Positions 38,775-50,362 of a DNA stretch of 64,000 nucleotides are shown here, one piece after another. The translations under genes were made by a program, and so were the position numbers. How positions within the stretch are numbered: the first letter of the stretch is position 1; the number at the start of each line of letters is the position of its first letter. The notes below the pieces were generated by a model. It did not search any database. It was given only the letters and a program-made list of their open reading frames with translations, and was not told where the DNA came from. This stretch comes from Chromobotia macracanthus (Eukaryota; Chordata; Actinopteri; Cypriniformes; Botiidae): contig JAZGTH010000098.1 in the NCBI GenBank assembly GCA_036877525.1, positions 434,001 through 498,000 on the forward strand, given 5' to 3'.

Positions 38775-39038
38775 CACTGTAAAAAAACTTTGCTACCTTA
38801 AATTTTTAAGTTTAATCAATTTGGTTGCCAATTTGTTCAAGTTGAAAGTCATCTCAACTTACTCTTTGTAATCTTGATGTGTTTGGAGTTGAGGTAACTT
38901 ATAAGAAATAGTTGAAAATTGCTTAACCTATTTTTTTTGTTATACCAGTCAGGATTTAAAATGTTAGGTCGAAATTACTTGTATAGCCAAGTTGTTTAAA
39001 CTTAAAAAATTAAGGCAGCAAAGTTTTTTTTAACAGTG
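38775..39038. mobile_element. CACTG-ended MITE
   Basis: CACTGTAAAAAAACTTTGCT at the left and GCAAAGTTTTTTTTAACAGT, then G, at the right form a terminal inverted repeat of about 30 bp that continues inward (CTTAAATTTTTAAG and CTTAAAAAATTAAG). TG flanks both sides. CACTG termini with a 2-3 bp duplication fit an EnSpm/CACTA-type origin (inference). Confidence 0.75.
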
Positions 39039-39517
39039 TGCTTTCTCTTTTACTGCATATTTTCATATGGCAGATTAACACAACAAACAAGTCATTCCGC
39101 CCTGAAGCTCTGCAGTCGCACCCTGATAATAAACAGACATTTTCCCAGCAGCAGATTCCAGCTGTCGCTCGGGGTGTCTAAAACTACGATACCGTTCATG
39201 ACATTGATGTGCCTGACAAAGTCTCTCATCGCATAACAGGCACACGAACAGAGCGACTCAAGTCTGAGTTCTCGTGTGATCAAGGTCGCTTCGCAGATGA
39301 AGTTCCTGAGAGCATAGAAGAGGTTAGTGAAGTCACTAATGAGGGTCTGCGCAGTCTTCTGATTGATGTTACGAGTCTCATTGGCTGCTTTCATTGACCT
39401 CAGTTTTCTTGCTGTTCTTATGCTGTTCTGCTCTGTTGCTTCTGCTCACTAAGTGGCTCATTAGACCTACAGTTGAGGTATGGATATTAAAAGCCATCAC
39501 AGTCACAGTACTGACAT

Positions 39518-39847
39518 CCCAGCTAGCAGGGAACTTTCTTAGAGCATTCTCTAAAAGTTCTGTCAGAATTATCGAAAATGTTTTTGCAGTTTCGATAGTA
39601 GAAACCTTTTAACGTTATATATAATTTATAAAAATATTATTCTTAAGTTGTTAGTGGAATGTTAAAAAACATTACAGAATTAGTTTGAATAATGTTCTTA
39701 TAACCAAGCTATAAGTGTAATTCGTCTAAAAAACTGCATGTTTCGAATGTTCCTAAGACTTTGAAAATAACATTTTTAACAGTTTTGTTACTTAATGGAA
39801 ATGAAAAGGAAAACGTTCTAAAAAGAAACCTAAAATTGTTAGCTGAG
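39518..39847 (+). mobile_element. MITE family A copy, full ends, TSD AT
   Basis: CCCAGCTAGCAGGGAACTTT at the left and TTGTTAGCTGAG at the right, with AT directly flanking both ends (39516-39517 and 39848-39849). Confidence 0.88.
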
Positions 39848-42592
39848 ATGTAGCAGCTCTGTTCTTCTTAAGACATTTCTTTCAAAAAGTACATTGGCTC
39901 CTCTCCAGAGAAAGAGTGAGAGAGAGAGACAGATGTCATTGTTTTTGAAGGCTGTCTTGTCTGACATCCTCAGGTGGAAATGACTCAGGCAATCAGGGCG
40001 TTTCAGGGCTGATACTCTCATGAGAAGATTAGAGAGGAAGAAGTGGACCGCATGGCAGTTTTCTCCACTGGAGTTGTTTGAAGTCTCACACTTTTTGATA
40101 TAAAAACAGAGGCACTGCAGCTATTTTGTCTCGGTGCAGTGCTCTCTATGACAACTTTTGCGCATGCAGGAGTTCAATAAAATTATATCAAAAATTGTAT
40201 TTTTTTTTATTTGAGATTGCAGATGTAAGAAAAAGATTGATCTGTTTTTGAAAATGCTGTGCATGATGATTTTGATGGGTAACAAAATGGCCTTGTCTGG
40301 ATTAAATTGAAAATAAATCTCAAATAAAAACAATGAAGCATTATGTTAGTACCCAGATTTGTTGCATTGTGACATTATTTTAATAAAATGACACATTTTC
40401 CCTACAATGGTTCATTACTTTAATATAAATCAACAATTATATTTACATTTTAAAATATTATAGCAGCATATAATTTATGCTGTTTTAAATAATTTACAAC
40501 ATATTAGTTGTATTACTGTAATTGTTTACAGTACTTGTTGATAATCACAAAAAGTCTTTATTTAGGCTTAATATAACATTACATTTTAATCAGAAATCTG
40601 GGGGTGGAGTTTACCCTGCACATGTCCTTGACAGGTTTCATGAGATTCATAGTTTAATAATGATAGTAATGTGTTGAAAGCATTTTAAACGTAAGCATCA
40701 TATAAGAACTCTGCATTAACATGGTAACAATATTAATACAGTACATTATGATTCCCTTTAAAGCTAATTTTCTTGAACTACTGTATTCAGCACAAGTTTG
40801 CCTGTCTGGGAATCATGTATAATCTTGCAGAGAGCTCCAGATAATATGAATATGATTATTCTCTCAATGGCCTTTCATTCTGCGGCCTGCACTGTTGCAG
40901 AAGCCCTCATACATTTTCAGCTATGAAACTCAAACTTCATAAAGTTAATTAGGCTTTGTGTGAGAGTACAGCGAGAGCAGCATATGCTGTTCAGAATGTG
41001 CTGAAAAGACTCATTTTGGAACCGAACGAGGAATTAACCCAAGCTTGAGGGAAGTGCTCTATCAAATGTTGAGGGGGCTTTCCTGTTCGCTTCCCTGTAT
41101 AACGGGCCACACTTTTGCGAAGGGAGAGAGATTGTGGCTTTGCTATTACCAAAACATAGTGGCGCTGTCATTTTACATTGAATTCCATCATAAAGGATGA
41201 CTAATATGGCACAAAAAGGGCTGTTTTGCATAAAACTATTAAGCTGTTCTTCTCTGTTCCTGAGTCTGCTTTGTATGTTGAGCGAACAGGCTGTGATACC
41301 CCAGTGAGAGCTGGCGGGTGACTGTAGAATGGATAAATGGAACAGAAGAAGGCCCTGATTTTACCCCTGGAACTGTGCAAGCCTCCGTTCTGGAGTCTAA
41401 AGTGCCACTTCAGGTTGAAGTGGAAAAAAGGGAGTGGAGCTCTGTCATATCTCAGCTATTGTGCGGTTTGAAGCAAATGCACAAAAAGAGGAATGTTTGG
41501 ATTTCCGAGCACTTCCGTGAGGAGGAGGAATCCGTGGATCTCTAAGCACATTTACAGTTGTATATTAAGCACATTTACAATTGTTGTATATACAGTGCTT
41601 AGAAGTCTGTGACTCACTAGATTGCTTTTCAAACAATCCATTAGTTAACCACCAATGAAATCATTGTTATCGACCATTAAAACACAGTCGCAAAATTCGG
41701 AGCATGTCACCCACCGAGCTGCAACCTGACCTCATTTTTCAAGGTCACTATCATGCCTGCAATACCTGCGCATTTTCTTTTTTGCTAAGCTTTCAGGATG
41801 TATTAATTGTTCACAACACTGTATATACAGTATACTCATAATTTATGCAGATCAGCAATAAAATTCCCAGCAATAGATTATTAGAATTCCCAGGAATAAA
41901 TGAATGCGCAGTTTAACTTATAACTGAATATAGTAGCCTGTTCCAGTTCACTACACCATCAACAAGATAGAACACTTAAAATATTTTCTGTTTTGGCTGT
42001 TCTTTGGAGATTTTCTCTTTAGAAGACACACACGAGAGCAGCATCATGAGGGAGCCCATCTCACTGGTGGGGGAGTTCATAGAGCATAAAATATGTATTT
42101 GTATTTGTAATCTTGTATTTTTGTACATAGTACAGATCTCAGTACAGAATGAATCTGTCCAGATAAAAACATCAAAGATGTTGTTTTAGTTATACCTAAT
42201 TAAATGGCATAGCAGGATTAAAAACATTATAAGAAAACATTACAATACATAATAATGCACGAAAAATAATTATAGTTTCCTTGGCAGCGTTTTCATTCCC
42301 ATTAAAAATTCTGGCTAAGCTACAGTATATGCAGATATCTACCTTTTTATTAAGATTTGTTGCCTGTTGTATTGCAACTTCTGAAATAAAGACAAGATAA
42401 TTAACAGACATGAAATGACAAGCTGGCTTGCCATCTGAAGCAACAGGATAAGACAAAAGTGTAAATAAAAAGTAATTTAAGCACAAGAATTGTAGGGAAA
42501 TAAACCACAGCCACTGTATCCACTTATCAGGGAAGTGTTTGATACAGATTGATACAGACAAATTAAAATAATACTTTTGAGGGGGAGGCGAT

Positions 42593-42722
42593 TTTATGCA
42601 TTTGACAGGTGCTTTTATCCAAAGCGATTTACATTGGTTAATATACATTTTATTAGGATGTGGGTTGTCTAGGAATGGAACCCAGAATCCTTGCCCTGCT
42701 CTACCGATTGAGCTACTAATAC
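42593..42722 (-). mobile_element. tRNA-derived SINE, reverse orientation
   Basis: Read on the minus strand: A-box-like TAGCTCAATCGGTAGAG (42699-42715), B-box-like GGGTTCCATTCC (42672-42683), then a tail with AAATCGCTTTGGATAAAAGC. It may look tRNA-like to a scanner but lacks a full cloverleaf. Confidence 0.75.
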
Positions 42723-43069
42723 TAAATTGCCTACCCTACATTTAAGCAATTTTTTTCAAAGATGTTTCTCCTGTAGGTAAAATGGCAGGTGCAACGTAAC
42801 AGATGCACGTTCGGATCTGAACTCTTCAGACATTGCACCCATTAGCACTGCATACAACAGCTAGAGCACATCATGTAATTTTATCCAAATAACATGGTTG
42901 TGTCTATTGGAAAATCCTGGGTATTATGATTTAAGCATAAACACAGTCTTGTGGCATTCGTGGCTGAATTGCATTGCGAGAGTAAAATTTTCCTTATGCT
43001 GGCATATGATGTAATTTTAAACAAACAAATAGACTAATTGAAGTCGGATAACCCACATTCATTCGGGTA

Positions 43070-43352
43070 CAAACATTTCCATTAAGTATCTAAAACGTTA
43101 ATTTTATTTTGAAAGTTCTATGAACATTCAAAACATCCCGTTTTTTGTAACATTGTATCAACGTTGTTGATACCCTTAAATTAAGGAATAACATTTTTAA
43201 TATATGTTTTATGTATATATGTTTTGATATTGTTTTGCTTGATGTTTTGATAGAAGTTCTACTAACATTACTGCAAGAATGTTTTTAATAACTTTGAAAG
43301 AACTTTTAGAGAACGTTAGCCAACGCTCTGAGAACGTATCCTGTTAGCTGGG
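43070..43352 (-). mobile_element. MITE family A copy, one end lost
   Basis: Reverse orientation. The left terminus is missing, the core is present, and the right end is ATCCTGTTAGCTGGG. Confidence 0.78.
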
Positions 43353-44096
43353 TATGTCCTTTATTGTAATGCACATCTTTATTGTTATGCACATATCACA
43401 TGGCAGTGCACCAAATCATTCCTCTAATACGTTTCTGTTGAGTGGGTGTGACCTTTGGCAGGGTGCAATTTTATGCAGAGAAATAAAATGTGTGGCAAAA
43501 AAAAGAACGGGCAGTTTGTTTATGATCACATTATACTGAAGCAGAGCACTGACTCTAATGATGCCAAAACTAAGGACGGGCTGGCTCTCCTGATTCGTAT
43601 AGGAAAGGTCAGGTAATTTGAAAGAGAGGTGCATTATCAGACCTATAGAATATTCAAAGCCTCTGTGCAAGAGGAGATTAGAAACCTTGGATGGAGTTTG
43701 GTGGGAGGTGTGTGCGTGTGTGTGTTTGATGTGATCCATGAGAAATGAGATTGAAAGAGTTTCATATTCACCCTCTGTGCTTCAAAACATGCAGTTAGTA
43801 ATGTCAAGGTCTCCATTTCTCTTATATTTTAAATATTTATCGTCATAAACCAGTGTTACCAATTTGAATGCAAGACACAGATATATGGTAAAATTCACAT
43901 TCCACAAATGTTGTAACTAAATGAACACAAAGAATATGGAAACATTTTCTTTTATATGCACCACAGTTTCATTATAAACATTTTAGTACATAAAAAATGC
44001 AAGGGAGAGACTTAAGATAACATTTTTGATTGATGTTCTACATCTGTATTGGCTGATTACAGTTCAGAAAGAGAAGGCACTGATTAGGGGAGAAGA

Positions 44097-44360
44097 CCGA
44101 GCTAACAGGGAACATTCTTAGAACATTGGCTAACTAAAGTCCTCTCAAAGTTATCAAAAAACTTTCTTGTAGTAACATTAGTAGAAAGTTTTTTATTGTG
44201 TCTATCAAAATCATTAAGTTGTAAGTAAAACGTTTTTAAAATGTTACAGAAAATAAGAAAGTTTGAATAACGTAACCAAGCAGTAACGTTAATACAACAT
44301 TTTTATAACTTAATGGAAACATTAGGGAATCGTTCTGACAACCAAAAATTGATAGCTGGG
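44097..44360 (+). mobile_element. MITE family A copy, full ends, TSD GA
   Basis: CCGAGCTAACAGGGAACATT at the left and TTGATAGCTGGG at the right. GA on both sides (44095-44096 and 44361-44362). Confidence 0.87.
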
Positions 44361-45199
44361 GAGGTCATTGTAATTCAGAAGTGTCCTTTAAACTGGCTTA
44401 AGACTGCATGCAGTGTTTAAGGAAGCAGAACACAGTACAGCTTAGTTTGTGAGTTAAATACAGAATTACACCGTCCAACCCTGGAAATAGGGTTTGTCAG
44501 GAAATAGCAGAAATCAGTGAAGCACATTATCAGCTAGTGGCCCTCGTTAACAGCCTCTGTACAATATTATTAAGAGACACTGTCAGTGTTTCTGCTGGTA
44601 TGGTGAGCTCACAATGTGACCCCAGAGTATTTACCAGCCATCATACCAGGCATTGTGCAATTTTATTACCGACAGAGACCAGTCATACACTCTGTATGTG
44701 GATCTAGTCAAATTAATCACCACTGCTATGAAAAACCGTCTGCAGTAGCTGTTAGTCTGATCCCCAGAGTACTAGGATTATAAAGTTGTACAGAAATGTA
44801 TTATGTTGATGCTGGAACTGCCTGTTAAATTGTCTCACAGATGGAAAGGTATGAGAATCCTACTGCGAGTTAATAAACACCTGCTTTTATTGTAAGACAC
44901 AGAACTCTTTATAGGGCCATTTGTCATTTATACAGAAAATATATGCAGTCTCATATTTGGCAGTTTATTACTTTCTGGTCTCGTGTTGTTTACAATAGAT
45001 GATGACAAATAATAGATGGCGAGGCGAGTCGGTTGTCGAGATGTTATCCACCTCGTGCTCTCTGTGGGTTTGTGCGTGTCTTTGTCAGCATGTGTGTGTT
45101 TTATCTCCCGCTGTGCTGAGGAAAGCCCTTGTCCGTGTAGTACTGTGTGAGGTCACGTAATAAACACTCTTTCTGATAAGATAAGCTAATAGAATGTGA

Positions 45200-45216
45200 A
45201 GGTCACGTAAAGGTCA
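45200..45216 (+). promoter_or_regulatory. perfect DR5 nuclear-receptor site (AGGTCA-N5-AGGTCA)
   Basis: AGGTCA CGTAA AGGTCA matches the retinoic acid receptor/RXR DR5 consensus exactly. An identical AGGTCACGTAA half lies 50 bp upstream at 45150-45160. Function is inferred. Confidence 0.45.
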
Positions 45217-46144
45217 TTTTCCAGAGGCAGCGCTTCATAGCGATAATGTCTGCGCGGTGGCCTGCTGCAACAGCGTACACGCTCGTATTAGCGTTCATTC
45301 TGACACAGCATTTACATTGTTTCATTGCGAATTGCTTAAGACATTATGCAGATCAGTTGCAAACGCGCCCACAAAATTAGTAGTTTTCAAAGGCTGTGAT
45401 ATCACAATGCTAATTATAATAGGAAAATAGAGAGTTTGTGAATAAGGCACAACATATGAGCTTCAGTTGCATAGGAAGGTGGTGTGTTCGTGCTGAAAAT
45501 AATGCATCGCTGAATTTAAATAAAACAGCTTTATTTCAAGCTTGTAGTGCATGGTTAAAATGGATAGTGGCTGGTTAATGAATTAAACCGATTGTTGACC
45601 GGAAATATTGTGTGCAGAATTGGCACAACTGTTTAATGAACTCGCATATTAATGAATTGAGCCCACTGGATTGTAAAACCGTCAGGAAGAAATAGATACA
45701 CATTGGAATTGAAGACAATTGTATGATTACAAGAACAATAGGTCATTAAAATACGATTTCAGTCATTCACTGCATCAGTGTGACTGTTTGATCTCTCAGG
45801 ATTACACTCAGAGATCACACACGTTACATTGAGCTTCACGAGATGCTTTTATTTTAATTAGTGCTCTTTGTAAGGTAACTAATGACATACAGATAGATTT
45901 CACCTGCTTAAGGCATTTGTAAGCAGGTCAGGCTTTTGCGAATCAACTCAGCAGGGCTTTCACTGATAAACCATGACTAATAGCTTAAAATGTGAAGTTT
46001 AAACTTTACATTCTAATAATGACAAGCTGTGTGCCGGAGCTGAATGCCTCCATTTTTATATTGATCGCAATGAATACTGTGCCACCTCATTATGTTAAGA
46101 AAACAAACATACAGTTAAAGTGATCTACCTTACTTTACTGTACA

Positions 46145-46367
46145 AGGACTGTTCAAAATATTCTGTAAGGAATGTTATTTAAACATTATTTAAATGTTTT
46201 ATAAACGTTCCACTAGCTACTTAAGAATTAATGTTTTTGATATATATGATATATACCATTAAACAAAACATTCTACTACTGTTACTACAGGAACATTTTT
46301 TGAGAACTTTGAGAGAACTTTGAGAGAACAGTAGCCAACATTCTAAAAACGTTCCCTGGTTGCTAGA
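46145..46367 (-). mobile_element. MITE family A copy, one end lost
   Basis: Reverse orientation. The core (TTTTTGATATATATGATATA) and the decayed right end GTTCCCTGGTTGCTAGA are present. Confidence 0.72.
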
Positions 46368-46879
46368 TGTTTAAGGGGTTGGTGCAAATAAGGCTTTTAC
46401 TGGAGGTCTATCTGATTTGGTTAATGTGAAATCTTATGCTGTGTTTCAGCTCTGTCTGGTCACTGAACCAGCTTCTCATTATATCTGCCAGCACAGGAAG
46501 TATAATTTGATCCCCCCACCCCACAACCCCTCTGTTTTTAGCTTTCTCTCTACCTGTCTTATTCATGCTCTCTCTCTCCTGTCTATTTGAAGCAGTCTCT
46601 ATTAATCTCACACTCTGTCTAATTATCGTTAGCCTACACTGAGCAAGTGCACCATTTTCTCCAAAGGAAGCTAAAGAGTCACGGATGGTCTGTGAAGATA
46701 CATTGAACCCTTTTTCCCAGAATGCACTTTGTATTTGGTGACTAATAGTCGTGTTTTACGGCCTCGCTGACACTGTTGTGGTAAAGACCCAGAACCCTGC
46801 CATTGATCACCTTGCTGGTTAAATTTATGAGGCACTCGACTGGCTGTCTAGCGGACGGCATCTGCCTGCCGCTTTATGT

Positions 46880-47170
46880 TGTGGAAACGTTTCCTAATGT
46901 TAAGTAACAAAAACATTTTAAATGTTATTTTGAATGTTCTGAGAACATACACAAAATTTTTAGACATTATATTAATTATATTGCTTTGTTGTAAGAATGT
47001 TAACGTCAATCATTCTTTAAATCTGTAACTTTTTAAAACGTTCAACTAACAATTTAATAACGTTTTTGATATACATGATATATAACATTGAAAAGTTCTA
47101 CCAACGTGACTGCAAGAACGTTTTCAAAAACGGTGGAAGAACTTTTAGAAAATGGTAGCAACGCCCTCAC
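46880..47170 (-). mobile_element. MITE family A copy, both termini lost
   Basis: Reverse orientation. Subterminal and core parts are recognisable (AACGTTTTTGATATACATGA, then AACTTTTAGAAAATGGTAGC), but neither CCCAGC terminus remains. Confidence 0.7.
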
Positions 47171-47768
47171 TGTTAAAAACCAAAGACATTCGCAGTTAAA
47201 GTGATCTGCTTTTGGAAGCAAGGCTGTAGTTTTCAGATGCTGGTCAGACTGAATAGAGATCAAAGAGAATCATATGATCTGTGATCTTTTCTCTTGGATC
47301 ATAACAGCATGATTCTCGCTGCATTGACTGTCTCTCCATGCATGTTAAAACAATTTTCCATTTTTCATTGATAACATCTGCAACACAAAGCTTGAACAAA
47401 ACAAAGTCAAATCAGTGAGCTTGACATATTTGACATCACAATGAATTATTAATAACAGGCTTTAGATTGGGTTACAACACCATAGATGCTTGCCAGAAAC
47501 AAGTAGCTGGTTCAACGTTTAGTATTTTAAATCCAGTAAGTGTTTTTTATTTGTTGTTGATCAATATGTTACAGCTGTTGATTAATATTTTTTTCAATTA
47601 TCCATTTCCATATTATCTGTGTTCTGTGTTGTGTACTAATAAGTGAGGATAAATGTGTGCTAAAAAGCTTTTGATTTTGGATGAACATGAGTACTTGAGA
47701 ATTTAAAATGGCGGGCATCAGATACAGTGGTAAGTTTCATCAGACAGCAATTAAAAAATGTGATGCTT

Positions 47769-48077
47769 CCCAGCTAACAGGGAATTTAACAGGGGAATTA
47801 ACAGGGAATCTCAAAACATTGGCTATCAAAAATGTTATCAAGAATGTTTTTATATATTATATACAAAAACAATATTCTTAAGCTGTTATTGGACCATTTT
47901 AAAAATGTCACAGAAGTATAAATGTTTGAATAGCATTCTTACAACCAAGCAGAAATGTCAATACAACATCTGTAAACACTGTAAGTTTTTGTATGTTTCT
48001 ACAACATTTTTAATGTTTTTTGTTACTTAATGGAAACATTAGGTGAATGTTCTTAGAACTTAAAATTATTAACTGTG
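47769..48077 (+). mobile_element. MITE family A copy with duplicated left end
   Basis: CCCAGCTAACAGGGAATTTA at the left, where the AACAGGGAAT motif is tandemly repeated. The right end is decayed to ATTAACTGTG. Flanks TT and TA. Confidence 0.82.
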
Positions 48078-49044
48078 TAGTGGCAAAAGATGTCACACTG
48101 AGTCATGTGTTTGACTCATTTCTACATACTGTAATTTTTACAAATCAAAGTAATGGTACTCAGGCAGGGTTTAAAAATATAATTTGCAAAGCACCAAATG
48201 CAAGCAAAAATTGGCATGTTGATAAATCAATGTTATTTGCCAGTTGGCTGCTAACTTTATTAGGAGCTACAGTGTGGTTTATATCAAACTGCAGGAAATA
48301 TACTTTGACCTCCAATGATGTACATGCTGTGCACACTTCAAATATACCACAAACATACCATCCACTAAGGAAAACATCTGTGTGATCCATATAATTCATT
48401 TGTCATATCCATAACAACTTTTACTTCAGTGAAAATTCCAGATCTCCATGTGGCTGCACATATGTGGAATATCCTCTGTGTGAAGCCACAAAATGAACGT
48501 GATGAAAAGAATCCCAGAAGGTCTTTTTGGTTTTGTGACAGGTGCAGTTTTATCAAGAGACAGAGACTAACTCGTCTCATGTACTGCGACTGACACAGTG
48601 ACGCTAATGGGCAAGACAAAACAATCTCATTGTCACAGAGATGGGAAAATATATTTTAGATAAAACTATGCCACATACAGTTTTATGGCCAGTACGAAAT
48701 GTTTCATATTCTCAGTTCTCCCACCATTGGCGGGTGGTTAATGTTGGACCCTGTAGTGATTTATCTTTAGTAGTACTCGAGTTGTTTAACATTAGTTTTG
48801 ACTAGTATTGCTAACTAGTCTTATGTACTTGTTATGAAGTGTAATGGATGTTTTTCTTATTGCTCTTATCTTTCCTCTTTTTCTTCATCTTTCCTTATCT
48901 GTCGTTCTTTCGTTCGCTCATGTTTTTATCTGCCTTTCTGACTGTCTTGTCATTCATTCCTTGTCGTTGTTCTTCTAGACATAGTCAACCAGTTCTGTGA
49001 ACAGATCCTGAACTTCTTGTTTTGTCCCTATTCTCCTGCCATAG

Positions 49045-49285
49045 CCCCATCCTCCCCTGGTGTTGACTCCGTACCCTTGCAGCGAACAGGAAGTCAGAAT
49101 GCCGCAGGGACGTTTCCCAGAGGTGGCTATGCTTCCAGCCAGGGTGCCAATTACAGCGACTCTTACCGAACGTTGCCGTACTGCTCATCTGTGGAGTCTC
49201 CCTACAGCAAGTCAGGCCCTGCCCTGCCACCGGAAGGCAACCTGGCACGCTCTCCCTCCATAGACAGCATACAGAAGGACCCCAG
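49045..49285 (+). CDS. ctnnd2: delta-2 catenin, last exon in window, linker up to the armadillo domain
   Basis: The exon encodes (A)PSSPGVDSVPLQRTGSQ, then a variable stretch, then YCSSVESPYSKSGPALPPEG and NLARSPSIDSIQKDPR. These match the CTNND2 linker that ends just before the EFGWRDPELPEVIQ start of the armadillo region. The acceptor is ttctcctgccatag and the donor is CCCAG|gtgagc. It is 241 nt, phase 1 in, with two bases (AG) left to complete the final Arg codon. The next exon was not found in the remaining 14.7 kb. The SPSIDSIQKDP block is shared with p120-family relatives, but the surrounding residues fit CTNND2 best. Confidence 0.96.
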
Positions 49286-49542
49286 GTGAGCATACATGCT
49301 ATTATACCCTTTATAAGAGTATGAATCACAATAGCACTCATGCCAGACAGCAAATGTACACATATTGATTTAATCTCAGGTGGAAAAGGCATTTGTATGG
49401 GTTTTACTGTAGGTGTTGGGCATGTACAGTCATTCCCTGTTTATTTGTGTTGATTAAAAGAAGGATTTTCTAACAACGCTAGTGTAATGTCAGTGCTATA
49501 GCTTTTATGTGTGGTTTGCATTTGAAGCATGTTTGCCGTGGC

Positions 49543-49755
49543 CCCAGCTAACAGGGAACAATCTCAGAACACTGGCTAAGTTTGCTCAAAAATATTCTTG
49601 CTGTTACATTAGTAGAACATTTTTCTAATATACAGCTAATATATCATATATCAAAATGTTATTTTAAGCAGATAGTGGAATAGTGTTTTTAACATTTTTG
49701 CTATTTAATAGAAACGTTACAGAAACAAACTTAAAACCTAAAATCGTTAGCTGGG
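49543..49755 (+). mobile_element. MITE family A copy, internally deleted
   Basis: CCCAGCTAACAGGGAACAAT at the left and ATCGTTAGCTGGG at the right. Flanking dinucleotides do not match. It lies about 260 bp downstream of the last exon. Confidence 0.85.
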
Positions 49756-50255
49756 TGTGCTGCATGCATTGAACCTGATGCAATTAAAAAGATCAGTTTG
49801 GGTAAAGGGAATTCCATTACCTTTAACTCAGTGAAATGTAGCTGTTGGTCAGTCGATCTATTAATCTGTGATTACAGGCGTCAACAGTCATGATTCAGCA
49901 GCCCTGTACTGATTATAGTCCCTGTTCATCACAACTGGCGCTACACAGACAGGCAAGGTAATAGAAAATATGACAGAGAGCATGTACTTATCCAACACTT
50001 AAGACTTAAATGAAAAAGAAACTGTCCTTTGGAAGATTTTGCGGCTTCTGTGGCAATATGCTCACGATAATGGAATGTCATTCAAGGGATAATAAGAAGT
50101 TTAGTTTATATAGTGTCTGGCGAGAGCTCAAGGACACAGGCTTTTGAGAGCAGAAATTTAGGGGCCTAAGAAAGAGTGTTGGATTTTGAAAATGGAGCAT
50201 TCAGAAAGATGGGGTGGCAAGGCTTATTGTATGCAAATGTTCTGTGTGATGGCTC

Positions 50256-50304
50256 CCCACCTAACAGAGAACATTCTCAGAACATTGGCTAATGTTCTCT
50301 AAAC

Positions 50305-50360
<56 letters not shown>
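50256..50360 (+). mobile_element. MITE family A left end running into a TA/TG microsatellite
   Basis: CCCACCTAACAGAGAACATT, then GGCTAATGTTCTCTAAACAT, then an (AT)n(GT)n tract at 50303-50360. Nothing of the element remains beyond the tract. Confidence 0.7.

Positions 50361-50362
<2 letters not shown>

Larger units (their letters stand above)
36582..49044 (+). other. ctnnd2 intron, 12.5 kb
   Basis: GT/AG intron in phase 1. Repeats are listed separately. Stretches without repeats include about 40100-42500 (AT-rich, nothing seen), 39085-39400 (less AT-rich, open on both strands, unrecognised) and 44700-46100 (conserved-looking, with a DR5-like site at 45200). Confidence 0.85.

Noticed and set aside
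42196..42648. 150-codon minus-strand frame
   Set aside because: It runs into a SINE at one end, is hydrophobic and AT-driven, and has no domain.
42672..42722. Possible tRNA gene on the minus strand
   Set aside because: A- and B-box-like motifs are present, but no cloverleaf can be drawn and the typical SINE tail follows.
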